From Corallococcus interemptor (GTDB taxonomy: Bacteria; Myxococcota; Myxococcia; Myxococcales; Myxococcaceae): a DNA stretch of 59,418 bases. Every line of letters begins with the position of its first letter. Within the stretch, counting starts at the first letter, position 1. The notes under the pieces are model-generated. The model made no database searches. It was not told the origin of the DNA and saw only the letters and a list, made by a program, of their open reading frames with translations. Positions 59,229 to 59,418 of the stretch are shown here, one piece after another. The translations under genes were made by a program, and so were the position numbers. The stretch lies in contig NZ_RAWM01000047.1 of assembly GCF_003668875.1 (NCBI RefSeq), positions 1-59,418 on the forward strand, in the 5' to 3' direction.

Positions 59229-59417
59229 TCAGGAAGGCTTCTGCCCGGCCCCACGCTTGCCGTGCAGCCGCGCCAGCCGCCGCTTCTGGCTGCGGACCGC
59301 CTGCGTCTTGCGCACGCGCGCCATCACGTCCGACACCTGCGCCAGCGGATCCGTCCGCCACCCGGCCAGGACCTGCGTCTCGTGCACCACGCCCACCAGA
59401 CTGCCCCCTGCCCCCAC
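59229..59417 (-). CDS. C-terminus of an unidentified basic protein, cut by window edge
   Basis: The minus-strand frame is open from the window end to a TGA at 59229 and gives about 62 residues. They include VVHETQVLAGWRTDPLAQVS followed by very basic RVRKTQAVRSQKRRLARLHG. I do not recognise the family. The upstream part is outside the window, and the frame could be incidental in such GC-rich DNA, though it lies tandem to the GIY-YIG gene. Confidence 0.4.
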   Translation of the reverse strand: MGAGGSLVGVVHETQVLAGWRTDPLAQVSDVMARVRKTQAVRSQKRRLARLHGKRGAGQKPS

Positions 59418-59418
59418 C

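Noticed and set aside
1-59418. CRISPR array, tRNA, rRNA or a natural-product gene cluster
   Set aside because: No regularly spaced direct repeats, no cloverleaf or rRNA-like stretch, and no NRPS/PKS or RiPP core genes were seen in the window.

Overview
The window is very GC-rich and densely coded, with strong third-position GC bias. It carries many outer-membrane-type lipoproteins, two Ser/Thr protein kinases (one with a C-terminal PEGA domain, one fused to an NTPase and an FGE-like domain), a TonB receptor preceded by PEGA domains, an ADYC-domain protein and an HExxH zinc-protease lipoprotein. This mix points to a myxobacterium of the Myxococcus/Corallococcus type. That assignment is from gene style, not a database match. 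No rRNA, tRNA or CRISPR array was seen, and no gene-free stretch exceeds about 300 bases.

Region 1 (1-2438) looks accessory. It holds the 5' end of a transposase, a small DUF3349-like ORF, a TOPRIM-like protein and a RecF/OLD-type AAA ATPase. The last two overlap by 8 bases, and the ATPase gene is far more AT-rich than its surroundings. It resembles an uncharacterised ATPase/TOPRIM-type defence pair.

Region 2 (2511-17616) is mostly housekeeping and envelope: ettA, an ABC-2 exporter pair, a PEGA-tailed kinase, a VOC protein, an M20 dipeptidase, an exported F5/8C-type protein, treZ, an orphan ClpX-like AAA+ unfoldase, a DUF5335 protein, a zinc-protease lipoprotein and a metallo-beta-lactamase-fold enzyme.

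Region 3 (17834-28112) opens with a single 1577-residue polypeptide joining topoisomerase III to RecQ and HRDC, which is the most striking gene here. It is followed by an NDH-2, a Tat-exported NAD(P)-type epimerase translationally coupled to a nucleotide-exchange-like carrier, and an aminotransferase.

Region 4 (28275-41325) holds an AMIN-like lipoprotein, a SpoIIAA/STAS-like protein, a divergent AraC regulator / glycolipid-binding-domain pair, a GH77 glucanotransferase, an RND efflux pump with its adaptor but no outer-membrane channel, a CxxCH lipoprotein, and an ADYC protein with NGRNL repeats. Two matched inverted repeats lie between the last two genes.

Region 5 (41513-49854) has a kinase-NTPase-FGE-like fusion behind a single-domain response regulator, then two surface-type lipoproteins with Ig-like or carboxypeptidase-regulatory domains. 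Region 6 (50007-59418) has a HIT hydrolase, a TPR/PEGA TonB receptor, GNAT, MFS, FKBP lipoprotein, nudC and queE, a truncated zinc-ribbon gene, small membrane proteins, a lipoprotein, a GIY-YIG nuclease and an edge-truncated ORF.
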